DNA of 64,000 nt from NCBI GenBank assembly GCA_029237695.1, contig CM055273.1, positions 55,293,968-55,357,967 of the forward strand. The letters are read 5' to 3'. Both the position numbers and the translations under genes were made by a program. Positions within the stretch are counted from its first letter, which is position 1, and each line of letters starts with the position of its first letter. This stretch comes from Conchocele bisecta (lineage: Eukaryota > Mollusca > Bivalvia > Lucinida > Thyasiridae). The notes under the pieces are model-generated. The model made no database searches. It saw nothing but the letters and a program-made list of their open reading frames with translations, and had not been told where the DNA came from. Shown piece after piece: positions 42,701-51,033 of the stretch.

Positions 42701-45700
42701 TTTCATTCCAATCCTCACACACTGCTTGTATATGTAAAATTGTTACAAATTAATTAAGTAAAATATGTACCAAGCCGATATTGTGATATTTAAAATGCAT
42801 GAAATAGCTAATGTAAAGATATACAATTTAAAAGTTATGCAATGTAATTATTCTGATGTATCACAAACATAAATAACTTCAGCCTAAGAACAAGATGTTT
42901 CCCAATTTGCATAACACACCGACTCCAGTAAGGTAACCGATTCTTTGACAAAAATATTGTAATGTCACGGATTACCAACAACAGAATAAAACCATTGCCA
43001 TATTTGCTAGGATATTTCATCAAACTCCACTCACAGGTTGAAGTAATAGACCGAGGTCTATAAATACTTTAAATATACCTAAAAGCATTAATAATAATAA
43101 GAGAAAATAAAAAAGTTAAAAAAAAATATTCTTTACTTCTGTGTATAGGAGCATGATGAGAGAGTAAAGAATATTTGTTTAACTTTTGAAACTTTTTTTT
43201 CCCACTTATTAATGCTTTTAGGTATATTTAATGTATTTATAGACCTCGGTCCGTTACTTCAACCTGTGACTCCACTGTGAAGTAGACTGGTGCATGATCA
43301 ATTAGATAGAAACTTACTTTTCTGCAGTGTGTCCAGCAGCTCTATTGCTCTGTGGATATCTGCGAACAGAGAAGGGAAACAATGGGCAGCCTATCGGTCA
43401 AGAAAATGGCCAGTACCTTACGACAATTGTCGCAATTACTGGGGCTCGTTTCACTAAACTTTGTACGACTAAGATGTTCGTACATGTAAGTGCAAATTTA
43501 AGATTCTCTGGAAATTTCAATTGATGGATTTATAAATCCAAAACTTGTTTACAAGCAAACATTGCTAATGTGAAATTTACAGACTATCATAATTTTGCAC
43601 TTACAAAATGTTTAGTTGTACGAAGTTTAGTGAAACAACCCCCTAATCCTCTTGCAGAGTCAGTTAGATTAGGATCTAATGATGTGGCTGACAACATGTC
43701 ATGGTATGTAACTCACTAAGGGGTGAAGGTGGTGATTTGTGCCCAGTTTGCTCAGTCGGCTAGACCGATGGTATGGTAAACCAGAGCTACCGGGTTTGAG
43801 TCCCGGGTCAAGTGCACATTTTTCTCACCCTGTTACATTTGGTGCCCAAGGAGGGGGTGTCAGAGGTTCCGTCAACTGGAGGTTTCGTCAACTGAGAGGT
43901 TTCGTAAACTATGCGTCCGGTTCGTCAATTAGGCAATTTAGAGTAAAGCTCGCTAATGATCGGCACGTGCCATACAATTGATCAGATAATTGATGGTCAT
44001 TAAAGTGGATAATAATGACAGATATTTGTTGATATTTCAAAGTATGTTTAGTTGTATATGGGCATTTAAAGGTAGATATTTTAATAACATTTTAAAGTAT
44101 CTTTAGGTGTATATTTTGTGTATTAATTTGTATAATCACCCGCTTATTCAGCATTTGTGAGCCATGAACAGATACACAATCTGTTGAATAGAAGACATAC
44201 GTTAGCATAATTTCGGCATGTTGGGCATATTTTTGGAAATTCATACTATTTACATGTAGATGTAATGTAATAAGTGATAAAAACTATATTTTATTTATGG
44301 AAAGTCATACTATTTACGATCATGAAATACAGTTACACTATAATATTAATAAAATATAATGAAAACATACCAGTATCACATTTCCTATGGTGCCACCGAC
44401 TGCAGCCGTCGCAGCATATAACATGCATACGGGCAGTAACCACACCAGAACACAAGACGCAGTACGACTTATCATCCATGATGAATTGTAGTGAGGAAAT
44501 TACAAATTGCCCACCCATTTATATGTTTCAGCGCTTGTGCAGTTGACATGGATCAGGCAAAAAGCCATCAATTGACAATTAGCTTGAGTGAATCATAAAT
44601 AATCATCACGAATTAACTATTTGAATCATGATTAATCATCACGAATTAACTGATCGGTCATTTGACGGTAATAATTACTAAACGCTCAAAGGTCAACTAC
44701 TTGGTGAAAATGCGAAATTCAATTAGCCGAGGTGTGATCAATACCATTCAACTATAATCGCCTAATTGACGAACCGGTAACCAGTTGACGGAACCACTCG
44801 ACTTTTCACTCTATTTTGCCTAATTGACGAAACCTCCAGTTGACGGAACCTCCTGAATTCCCAAGGAGGGACCGTGACTGATTCATACTGCCCAATGTAC
44901 CAAAAATATTTAATTCAGGGACAAATTAAATATATGGGATTTGTGACCAATTTAGCTACTGATCAAATATACTCATGTAGCCTGATAACGATCTATATAT
45001 ATATTGCTTGTTAGAAGCAGGATGGGTGAAACTTTGATGAAATGGTGAACTGCAGATCCTGACCAGACTGTGTGGATGCATATGTTGATCTGGATATACA
45101 CTGGTCACAAAACCCATACTTTGCGAACTGTAACTCTTGCAATCTACTCCTGTACCGTCCGTAGCCAGTTAGCCTTAGGAACCCGTTCACCGGTGCATTA
45201 ATAATTAAATCGGTACACACAAGCCTAACAATAAACAATTCCAAATGAATTACACACGATATTCACGTACATCTTATTTTCTTTTAAAATACGAGATATA
45301 GTGTGCGTGTGTGGTTCCCACATCGTAAATATTGCCCGCCATCTTGTATTGACCTACATAGCTGACTGCGATGACGCAATACCATTCACCAGTGTAATGA
45401 AAAAAAATCCCTAGCTAAAATGCTGGATGTGGTTTCATGCAGATTTATCACTCTATCTTTTGTAATACTAACAAATGTTGGTTTTAACATTGTTTTTTTT
45501 GTTTTTAAATGATAATAAATGTAATTGGTTCCTGTTATTATTGAGCGGTAACTAAAACTAGAAAAGGAGGTATCAGTAGCAAATTTATATGTGTATATAT
45601 TATATGTACATTTGTAATCCTCTCTGCAGCTGATCAATGTCTACAATTGATTAAGATAGTAAACACTACTGACAAATAGTACATGTCATAATTGGTTGAT

Positions 45701-46594
45701 TAATATAGATCCTGGGATGATTTACAGCCTTATTTAGAACATGGTATTAGAAAATTAAAAATACACCTAAGTCACCTCAATGGATAAATTTATAGAGGAT
45801 ACTGCAGGTGCGTGCACCGGAAAATTACCATATTTGGCAATAACGTGACCTCTGATTCGTGGAAAAGCATGAGAGATGTAACTCTTGCGTAACTTGGCTG
45901 ATGATAAAAATTCAAAGTATGCAAAGACAGTCGGGAAGGGACTTGTTGGATCTATGTTATGACCTGGCTAGGAAACTGGTTCATGAAGTTAGAAATTATA
46001 ATAATTATGATCATTTATCCGTAAGTAGCTCATTCTAGTAGATTATTCACCTTCAACAGGTGGCAGATGCATGCGTAAAAACATACGCGTGACAAGCCCG
46101 GATGTATACAATACCATGAGACTTATATTCGGATATTTCGGATTGCACCGGTGAATGGTACACACCGGTTAACGGGTTACCTACCCTACCAGTACGATTC
46201 CACTCACAGGATTCCCTGGCAGAAATTATAGCGAATCAGATCTTTTGCTACCATAATTCAGCTTCTTTAATAAAGATATGTCAAGTTACAAGTGCCATCG
46301 TTGTAAAGCATATAATGAAAATGTAAATACATTTCTGACAGTTACTGGTGCTGGTCGGTTTCTACTAGTATTAGTAGGGTACCATTAGTAGTTAGATAAA
46401 GAGAAGAAATTCAGATGTTGGAAATGAAATAAAACTGAGAAAACGCCAATTCTGAACATGCAACGTGAACTTTAAGGTAACTTATTACATAACGATAAAA
46501 CTGGCCAAGCAAGTAAATGGTTGCTTTAGCGTATACGATGCTAAATGTAATAATTACCTCTCTCAAGATTAAGTGGCTCTGACATCGACGCCAT
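36685..46594 (-). CDS. LIN7: LIN-7/Veli scaffold protein, complete, 6 exons
   Basis: LIN-7 is the small L27+PDZ scaffold that joins CASK/LIN-2 and MINT/LIN-10 and anchors receptors, channels and cadherin complexes at synapses and epithelial junctions. Exons (minus strand): 46594-46558, 43359-43318, 42293-42145, 41370-41161, 39576-39522, 36785-36685. All junctions are GT-AG and the frame is continuous: 197 residues, typical of the family. Start [13 protein letters not shown]. The L27 domain covers about residues 13-70 ([20 protein letters not shown]...[20 protein letters not shown]). A conserved [19 protein letters not shown] linker follows. The PDZ domain covers about 92-173 with the carboxylate-binding loop GLGF at 102-105 and [20 protein letters not shown]. 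The C-terminus [16 protein letters not shown]...RRRQ is the family tail. No defect is seen. Which vertebrate paralogue is closest cannot be told; invertebrates usually have one. Confidence 0.97.
36806..37290 (-). mobile_element. SINE-like GTTAAACACCAATAAA element split by a palindrome
   Basis: The tail TTATTGGTGTTTAATGGCCT is at the left. The body resumes at about 37146 (TTTAACCTGATGCATTGAGG, CAGCCCTGAAATTAGAATAA). The insert 36895-37145 is a copy of the 16092 palindrome. Confidence 0.75.
36895..37145. mobile_element. Palindromic element, copy 2 (inverse of 16092-16395)
   Basis: A TTTCACGGCAC-rich lead, then a hairpin GGTTAGTGCAGTGAATTGG...CATTCACGGCACTAACC with inner GAAACGGGATATGCTCGGC. 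It is younger than the SINE it interrupts. Confidence 0.8.
37466..37865 (-). mobile_element. SINE-like GTTAAACACCAATAAA family, full copy
   Basis: TTATTGGTGTTTAACGGCCT to GATCGTTAAATTACCCATCA, about 400 bp. Includes CAGCCCTGAAATTAGAATAA and GACCTGGTGCCAGGTCCAT. This is a good reference copy of the family. Confidence 0.8.
37866..38595. other. LIN-7 intron 5, no exon seen
   Basis: Contains a SINE-tail-like phrase near 38480 (GGGGATTTACGTCCATTAAA) and nothing else recognised. Confidence 0.45.
38596..38872. mobile_element. MITE family F, copy 3
   Basis: TAGCCTATTTCATCAACATT / AATATTGGTGAAATAGGCTA ends; core TTATCACAGCCATTTTGGCTGTGATAA. Confidence 0.85.
38958..39370. mobile_element. MITE family D, copy 4
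   Basis: Full palindromic left part plus TTTTGTGCTGGAAATAT end. It is followed by a TATGTTGTTACCACTC segment shared with 30590. Confidence 0.8.
39522..39576 (-). CDS. LIN7: LIN-7 exon 5 (PDZ)
   Basis: Acceptor ACATTTGCAG, donor CACG|GTAATA. It encodes [18 protein letters not shown], matching the LIN-7 [15 protein letters not shown] segment. Confidence 0.95.
39666..40039. mobile_element. CAGAGCTSCAGATAAG MITE, long form
   Basis: Ends CAGAGCTGCAGATAAG / CACCTTATCTGGAGCTCTG. The core palindrome is GAGCTGCAAAAAGGAAAC...GTTTCCTTTTTGCAGCTC. Confidence 0.85.
40130..40245. repeat. Degenerate hairpin (GATCTGGATCTACACTGGTC)
   Basis: The phrase GGCTGATCTGGATCTACACTGGTCGCAAAACCCATAAGCCCC is shared with 45030-45135 and 52410-52625. 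Probably an old GATCTG-type palindromic element. Confidence 0.6.
40310..40668. mobile_element. Family A' MITE, copy 2 (left end lost)
   Basis: Core ATTAGAATTGTCTCCAAGGAGACAATTCTAAT and right end AATTCCTTATCTGGAGCCCTG. Confidence 0.75.
40890..41090. mobile_element. Decayed GATGAGCC-type element
   Basis: TAGATCCAGATGAGCCATCT / CATCAGAAGCTGCACTTTTT with flanking CATTCCGGTATTTAGGGTTG. Same family as 18552. Confidence 0.55.
41161..41370 (-). CDS. LIN7: LIN-7 exon 4 (linker and PDZ with GLGF loop)
   Basis: Acceptor TATTTCCAG, donor GGAGTG|GTAAGG. Opens [19 protein letters not shown], then [19 protein letters not shown] and [20 protein letters not shown]. Identity to LIN-7 across phyla is very high. 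Confidence 0.97.
41646..42020. mobile_element. CAGAGCTCCAGATAAG MITE, long form
   Basis: Ends CAGAGCTCCAGATAAGTTTTG / ACCTTATCTGGAGCCCTG; core GAGCTGCAAAATGCAAACAG and complement. Confidence 0.85.
42030..42110. repeat. Perfect-looking 81-bp palindrome beside LIN-7 exon 3
   Basis: TACACTGAGCAGCTATTCAA... reads the same on the other strand, centred near 42070. It starts 34 bp past the exon-3 splice donor (minus strand), so a strong hairpin forms early in intron 3. Confidence 0.85.
42145..42293 (-). CDS. LIN7: LIN-7 exon 3 (L27 domain)
   Basis: Acceptor CATTGTTGCAG, donor GCTAAG|GTATGC. It encodes [20 protein letters not shown], then [20 protein letters not shown] and EVRANATAK, the CASK-binding L27 core. 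Confidence 0.96.
42385..42590. mobile_element. MITE family B, copy 3
   Basis: Ends CAGAGCTCTAGTTAAG / CACCTTAACTGGAGATCTG. Core TTTAGAATCGTCTCAATGAG. It lies in LIN-7 intron 2. Confidence 0.85.
42591..43026. other. LIN-7 intron 2, nothing recognised
   Basis: No exon, hairpin or known repeat is seen. Confidence 0.4.
43027..43279. mobile_element. Palindromic MITE (CACAGGTTGAAGTAATAGAC)
   Basis: Arms of about 100 bp: TCCACTCACAGGTTGAAGTA and GACCGAGGTCTATAAATACT at the left, with complements at the right ending ACAGTGGAG-like. It is a single copy here, 39 bp from LIN-7 exon 2. Confidence 0.8.
43318..43359 (-). CDS. LIN7: LIN-7 exon 2 (start of L27)
   Basis: A 42-base exon. Acceptor TGTTCGCAG, donor AAAA|GTAAGT. 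It encodes [13 protein letters not shown], matching the LIN-7 DxxRAIELLEKLQ helix. Too short for most ORF finders. Confidence 0.95.
43441..43644. mobile_element. MITE family C, copy 6 (core deleted)
   Basis: Ends GGGGCTCGTTTCACTAAACT / AGTTTAGTGAAACAACCCCC. The usual GAGCATAGGC palindrome is missing, replaced by a short TTTATAAATC. Confidence 0.8.
43735..43855 (+). mobile_element. tRNA-derived SINE head
   Basis: TTGCTCAGTCGGCTAGACCG (A box) and CCGGGTTTGAGTCCCGGGTC (B box inside a good T-arm stem). It is followed by a body (TTTTTCTCACCCTGTTACAT), not an acceptor stem, so it is a SINE rather than a tRNA gene. Its body is interrupted by the next element. Confidence 0.75.
43856..44859. mobile_element. 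MULE-like 1.0-kb transposon with 11-bp target duplication
   Basis: Flanked by CCCAAGGAGGG at 43845-43855 and 44860-44870. Long imperfect TIRs: GTCAGAGGTTCCGTCAACTG, GGTTTCGTCAACTG and TTCGTCAATTAGGCAA at the left, with complements at 44755-44853. A 9-11-bp duplication and long complex TIRs fit Mutator-like elements. It carries one exon-like zinc-finger segment (44371-44479) and no transposase core, so it is non-autonomous. It lies in LIN-7 intron 1 on the same strand as LIN-7 for the zinc-finger exon. Confidence 0.75.
44371..44479 (-). CDS. PHD-type zinc-finger exon inside the MULE-like element
   Basis: Start [12 protein letters not shown], then [20 protein letters not shown] and CDTG at a splice-donor-like ACTG|GTATGT. 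Metal ligands: C7-x2-C10, C23-x2-C26, H31-x2-C34. ICCDGCxxWxHxKCxTG is typical of the PHD-like finger found next to MULE transposases in animals. It may be a leftover of the autonomous parent or an independent capture. Confidence 0.5.
44871..46557. other. LIN-7 intron 1, rest; no exon seen
   Basis: Contains a GATCTGGATATACACTGGTC repeat at 45030-45135 and otherwise unremarkable AT-rich sequence. Confidence 0.45.
46558..46594 (-). CDS. LIN7: LIN-7 exon 1 with start codon
   Basis: A 37-base coding part: ATG at 46594-46592, [12 protein letters not shown] plus one base, donor GAGAG|GTAATT. N-terminus (M..xEPLxLxRD) matches LIN-7. There is no upstream in-frame ATG nearby, and phase fits exon 2. 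Confidence 0.92.
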
Positions 46595-46625
46595 TGTTTC
46601 ACTTCCGCATAAAGGTAGTGGCTAT
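46595..46625 (-). promoter_or_regulatory. Possible ETS-type site and 5' leader of LIN-7
   Basis: GCGGAAGTG (plus-strand CACTTCCGC, about 46600-46608) lies only a few bases upstream of the ATG. It resembles an ETS-family site, common at housekeeping promoters. Inference only. Confidence 0.3.
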
Positions 46626-47708
46626 TTCCACGGGAGTAAGTCATACGGGTTCAGGTCAAAACGTACCCAAGTCAAAACTTTTCAAAATATGTGTTTCACA
46701 CAAAAAGACGATGTGTTGTGCCCCAAACCCAGCTGCATGGTTTTAATGCCCTTGTCACACTTAGGAACCAAATCCTAATGTAAACTCTGAATTAAATTCG
46801 TGTCCGGTCTGTAACGTTGTCATGGATATAGTGGGATTTCAATGTAACATGAAATATTCGCTACAATCATGACAATGAGAGACGTATCGTGCATAGACCC
46901 AGGCCAGGCCCGTAGCTCAAAGCCCAAGGTCAAACTTAGAATTCAGCAAGGTAAGTAAAGGGCATATGTGTGCCGACAGCCGCACATGCTGCATTTCTAG
47001 TTAGGCTCGGACTTACAGTTTAACTTTAAGTATGATATATAAGTACTTTCCCAGAGAGTTGGATAATATATAACATTTGCTTTGTAATTTATAGAGCAAT
47101 ACCAAAGAAAGCCGTATCCATGTGGTTCGAGCTCTTTGCAATGGACATTTCCTCATTTCATGAGCATCAGTCAGTAACTACTTGATATGTCCACAGTTAG
47201 TGTCTGCTGAGTAACCATACACAATGGTGTATGTGTCGTCGGCAACACACATGTGTCTACATGGTGAAATTGGCCAGGCTCAGCATGTAGAAGGGGGAGG
47301 GGTGTTATTACACGTCTTTCCTCATAGTTACATACTGTTGATTGTAATGATGTTTTATTACAACTCTCAGAAATTAGCTTCCCACGGACTGCATATACTA
47401 AAAAGGTATATGCATGCTCACCCCATGCGACTCATACATTGAAGTGCGCCCTTAGACTGAGCAGGTCGTGTGTTTCTACCAGCCGGCAATTATCTCAAGG
47501 GTACCAGCGGCGGCCATTTTAACTATTGGAAAATAACTTATACTTCCATTGTGTTGATTCTTATTCACTGGAGTGTTACTTTTTGATTTGCGAAATGGTA
47601 GGTCGGGGCTGGGGTGGGCTTGTGGTGGGCGAATATTTCGGCTGGAATTGAGCGAACTTTAGACTATAAGTGTTACCTTGCCTCCCCCCTCCCCATCCCC
47701 CCCCCCTA

Positions 47709-47763
<55 letters not shown>

Positions 47764-48843
47764 GTGCATATATAATCTATTGTGACTGCTGTCGATATAT
47801 TATACATTATAAATATTGTACACCAGCAAAATGCACTGTACGAACAATTATTGATTTCCTCTAAATCATTATTTATTTTTTGTTATCTTCCTTTTATAGA
47901 AACCGCAGTTATCAAGGTATTACAAATTAAATGATAATTTTAGTTTAAACATATTGTATTGCTCTAAATTTACAATGCAACTTTACAGTTAATAAATACA
48001 GGTTAATTTAGAAGAGCAAACGCGTTGGGCTACAAGTTTTAGCAACATAGGCCGCATTAGTTACAGCCCGTCCCAATGATAATTGTGCATATTTATTACA
48101 TTAATGACATTTCTAATGGTCTTATTTGTCCAATCTGATCTTTAACGGCCCTTTTCAGGGCCAATATGTTTTAGCTGGCTTATATGATGCTCATACAATA
48201 GTATATAATATAACATATATATGTGTGTGTGTCTCTCTCTTTGTCTCTCCCCACCTTTTCTATCTCTCTCTCTCTCTCTTGTTGTTGTTGTTGTTGACGT
48301 TCCCACGCTGGCTTATCGTGGCACCGTATACAATACGTAAGGCATGTTTTAAAATCACAGTAAAATCGTATTTAAAGTTTATAATAAATCAAAACTACTG
48401 TATATATATATACATTGGCACTGGGTTTCTGTCTATCTAATCCGATCCAAACAAGTTAGACCGTGCCATACCAAAAATCAAGTCCGAAAATATTTAGCCC
48501 TACCTGTCAAAAAGTTGAATCTCGACATATTTGCCATCATTTCGAGTATGGTTGAAGAACTCTATTAAAAGTCACAGCATACAGCAATCTTAATATTCAA
48601 GTGACACAATTGTGTCAAACAGTTGGCATAAACACTTGAATTGTTGAAATGACAGGTAACTATAAGAGCAATCTACTTCAATACCGAATTTCGGTCATAA
48701 CCTATTGTGCAAAACGTGCAACACTTCTTGTTTATGTAGTATGTGTTCCGATATTACTGTACTACCATTTGATATGATTTGTAACAATTCTGGAAGTCGG
48801 CGTGACGTATTGCTCACAGTTGATTCTAGCGTGACATATCGCT
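46626..48843. other. Intergenic region between divergent LIN-7 and the PPxY gene
   Basis: No confident exon. It holds a repeat-like TGTGCCGACAGCCGCACATG near 46970 (compare 9227), microsatellites (listed) and ORFs without domains. The start of the PPxY gene may lie in this interval. Confidence 0.45.
47706..47760 (+). repeat. (CT)n microsatellite
   Basis: About 27 CT units following a C-rich tract. A shorter CT run (48263-48280) and a (GTT)n run (48281-48296) lie downstream. Confidence 0.95.
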
Positions 48844-49704
48844 CACAGGTGATTCTAGCGTGTCTTGGATGGTCAATTATTGTTTGTATATACATGAAAC
48901 ACCTTTCTAAACAATGTACAAAACAATTCAAATGTGCCCGGGTGTAAATATAATAGTACTTAGAAAGGTACAAAACTCCCATTCGCAACTATTGTAATGA
49001 AAAGCCACACGTAGTAGACAATTGGAACTCGTCTATACAAGGCATAGATTTTACAGTTGCTAATACATTAACATAAATCTCAAAGATTTTGAGTGTAAAC
49101 TGCACTAAAAACGCGTCTCGCTAACCTATATTCGCTTTTTAAAATCATACACGTTCACTTTCTGGTTAAAAATGAATATTAGGCGCCATCTTTAAAAAAT
49201 ATTGAATCACATGACACGCACTGATTGGGTTGGCTAATGGAAATGACCTCAGTCTCCAGTAGGCAGTAATTAACCAACCAAACCACTGCGTGCACGTGAT
49301 TGAAATATTTTCAAAGATGGCGGCTAATGGTCATTGAGAATGCGGAAGTGAACGTGTATGATTTTAAAAAGCGAATTTAGGTGAGTGAGACGCGTTTTTA
49401 GTGCAGTTTACACTCAAAATCTTTGAGATTTATGTTAATGTATTAGCAACTGTAAAATCTATGCCGAAAACCAACCCCAAGCAGCGGTTTCGACATGCTG
49501 TAATGCGTTGTATAGGCGAGTTCCAATTGTCTACTACGTGTAGCTTTTCATTACAATGGTCGCGAATGGGAGTTTTGTACCTTTCTAAGTACTATTATAT
49601 TTACACCCGGGCACATTTGAATTGTATTGTACATTGTTTAGAAAGGTGTTTCATGTATATACAAACAATAATTGACCATCCAAGACACGCTAGAATCACC
49701 TGTG
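48844..49704. repeat. ~860-bp inverted repeat, centre near 49250
   Basis: The left arm CACAGGTGATTCTAGCGTGT...AAAGTGAACG-complement...CGCCATCTTT matches the right arm AAAGATGGCGG...CAAGACACGCTAGAATCACC. The right arm has about 37 bp extra near 49465-49510 (CCAACCCCAAGCAGCGG region). ORFs 48695-48988 and 49401-49742 are mirror reads of the same sequence. Confidence 0.9.
49314..49380 (+). promoter_or_regulatory. Possible promoter / non-coding first exon in the right arm
   Basis: AAGATGGCGGC (49314-49324) matches the YY1 consensus and GCGGAAGTG (49342-49350) an ETS site, followed by a strong donor TTTAG|GTGAGTGAG (49381). This could be the 5' end of the PPxY gene downstream; none of the ATGs here stays open in the needed phase, so it would be leader. 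Inference. Confidence 0.3.
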
Positions 49705-49803
49705 GTATCACTAGTCCCGTGACCCGATATGTTTATGGGTAGTCAAATAAATATGACGCTAACCGCTACGTTCGATGTTACTTCCCTGACTTCCCTGAAG
49801 GGA

Positions 49804-50280
49804 CGCCCCGTGCAGGCACCGGGGCGGGATCAACTGATCCTGAGAATAGTGCTGCAGTAGCCATTGCTTCTCGTAAAAGGCGACTAAACTGGCTTAACGA
49901 TTGGATTCATACTTTCCGGAACCCACTATACCGGATTTGGCCCTCATGTACATTTTTGGCTTTCTTGTATGTGAGAGTTGAGTCAGGCTATGCACCATAT
50001 ATAAAAGTAAGATTAGCGCTAATCCTATTACTTTTAGGGGATGGGATAAATGATGCTGGTGTGGTGAGGACCTGGCACCAGATCAGGTTGTTCTAATTTC
50101 AGGACTGAATATATATTTTGATTGTAAATATTGAGTTCTGAAGTTGGGATTTACCCCCCTCGGACAGGTGGATACGGGACACGACCCCGTTGACCCGTCT
50201 GCGTGTAGACTCCCTGAGGCTTGTACCTCTATGTCAGAAAAGCGGACGTTAAACCCTATTCACTCACTCACTCACTCACT
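49804..50280 (+). mobile_element. SINE-like retroposon with 11-bp target duplication, copy 2
   Basis: Flanked by CCCTGAAGGGA (49793-49803 and 50281-50291). Starts CGCCCCGTGCAGGCACCGGG and ends in (CACT)n/(ACTC)n. Reverse complement of the copy at 30021-30493. Plus ORF 50144-50344 is inside it. Confidence 0.88.
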
Positions 50281-50537
50281 CCCTGAAGGGAGCGACCCAG
50301 TAAGCAGATTGAAACTGTGGAACTTGTCATCATCCATATTTTGAATATATAGCCCACCGAGGCAGCCCATATGTCCATGGTCAAATGACTTTGAAAAACT
50401 ATTTGAATACAAAGTCGTTGGAACATTTAACATGGTTAAATAAATGAAACTGCAGTCTATGGAGCTGATGACGGTTCATCAATTCACTGTTTATGAAGAT
50501 AACGGTCAACAAAACCTTCGCTTGCACTATGGTTGGA

Positions 50538-50752
50538 TTGATGATGACAATGAGCATTTCTTTATGTAACGGGTCCGAGTTTTTCACCTGTGGGTGCTCA
50601 ATTAGTAGCCAAATATCATATAATGATCTACGATTTGCAGTCCAGTGGACTGCAAATCGTAGATCATTATATGAAATTTGGCTACTAATCGAGCAACCAC
50701 AGGTGAAAATCTCGGACCTGTTACATAAAGAAATGCCCATTGTCATCATTGT
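50538..50752. repeat. ~215-bp palindrome
   Basis: Arms GATGACAATGAGCATTTCTT... and ...AAAGAAATGCCCATTGTCAT meet at GCAGTCCAGTGGACTGC (about 50637-50653). Only a few mismatches are visible. Confidence 0.85.
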
Positions 50753-50768
50753 AAAACAATCCTGTTAC

Positions 50769-50855
50769 CCCATCCACCTGTTGGTGCGGTACACTGTATG
50801 TTACGTAGCATACAGTGTGACAACGGGTGGAGTGGGGGGCGGTTGGGTAATGGGA
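50769..50855. repeat. Palindrome (CACTGTATGTTACGTAGCATACAGTG)
   Basis: CCCATCCACCTGTTG / CAACGGGTGGAGTGG outside, TACACTGTATG / CATACAGTGTG inside. It lies 80 bp before the first PPxY-gene exon. Confidence 0.75.
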
Positions 50856-50932
50856 ATTTTTCATTGGGCATTTTTTATATCACGGAACCGAGTCTTCCAC
50901 CTTCCACCTATGCTAGCAACATGTATTTACAG

Positions 50933-51033
50933 ATCCTGCAGCCCCTCCTCCATCCTACGAGGAAGTTGAAGGCCTCCCCCCTCAGGCCCCTGGAGGAGGT
51001 TACCCACCCTATCCAGACCCGAATAAATTGGCA
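50933..51033 (+). CDS. PPxY protein exon A
   Basis: Acceptor GTATTTACAG, donor TTGGCA|GTAAGT. Begins with two bases of a split codon, then PAAPPPSYEEVEGLPPQAPG and GGYPPYPDPNKLA. The PPxY motif is here. Confidence 0.82.

Noticed and set aside
46875..46950. ATG-started open stretch (MRDVSCIDPGQARSSK...) ending at a strong donor CAAG|GTAAGT in the phase needed by the PPxY gene
   Set aside because: Phase and donor fit, but the sequence runs into repeat-like DNA (GTGTGCCGACAGCCGCACATG) and the peptide shows no relation to the rest. Kept only as a candidate to test with RNA-seq.
49314..49380. Coding first exon of the PPxY gene
   Set aside because: Each ATG before the donor at 49381 either meets a stop or ends in a phase that makes the 50933 exon stop early, so at most it is an untranslated leader.
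49401..49742. 113-codon ORF starting in the inverted repeat (contains MPKTNPKQRFRHAV)
   Set aside because: It is the mirror read of the left arm ORF; no domain or splice donor supports coding. A short unique insert of the right arm lies inside it, but that alone is not evidence.
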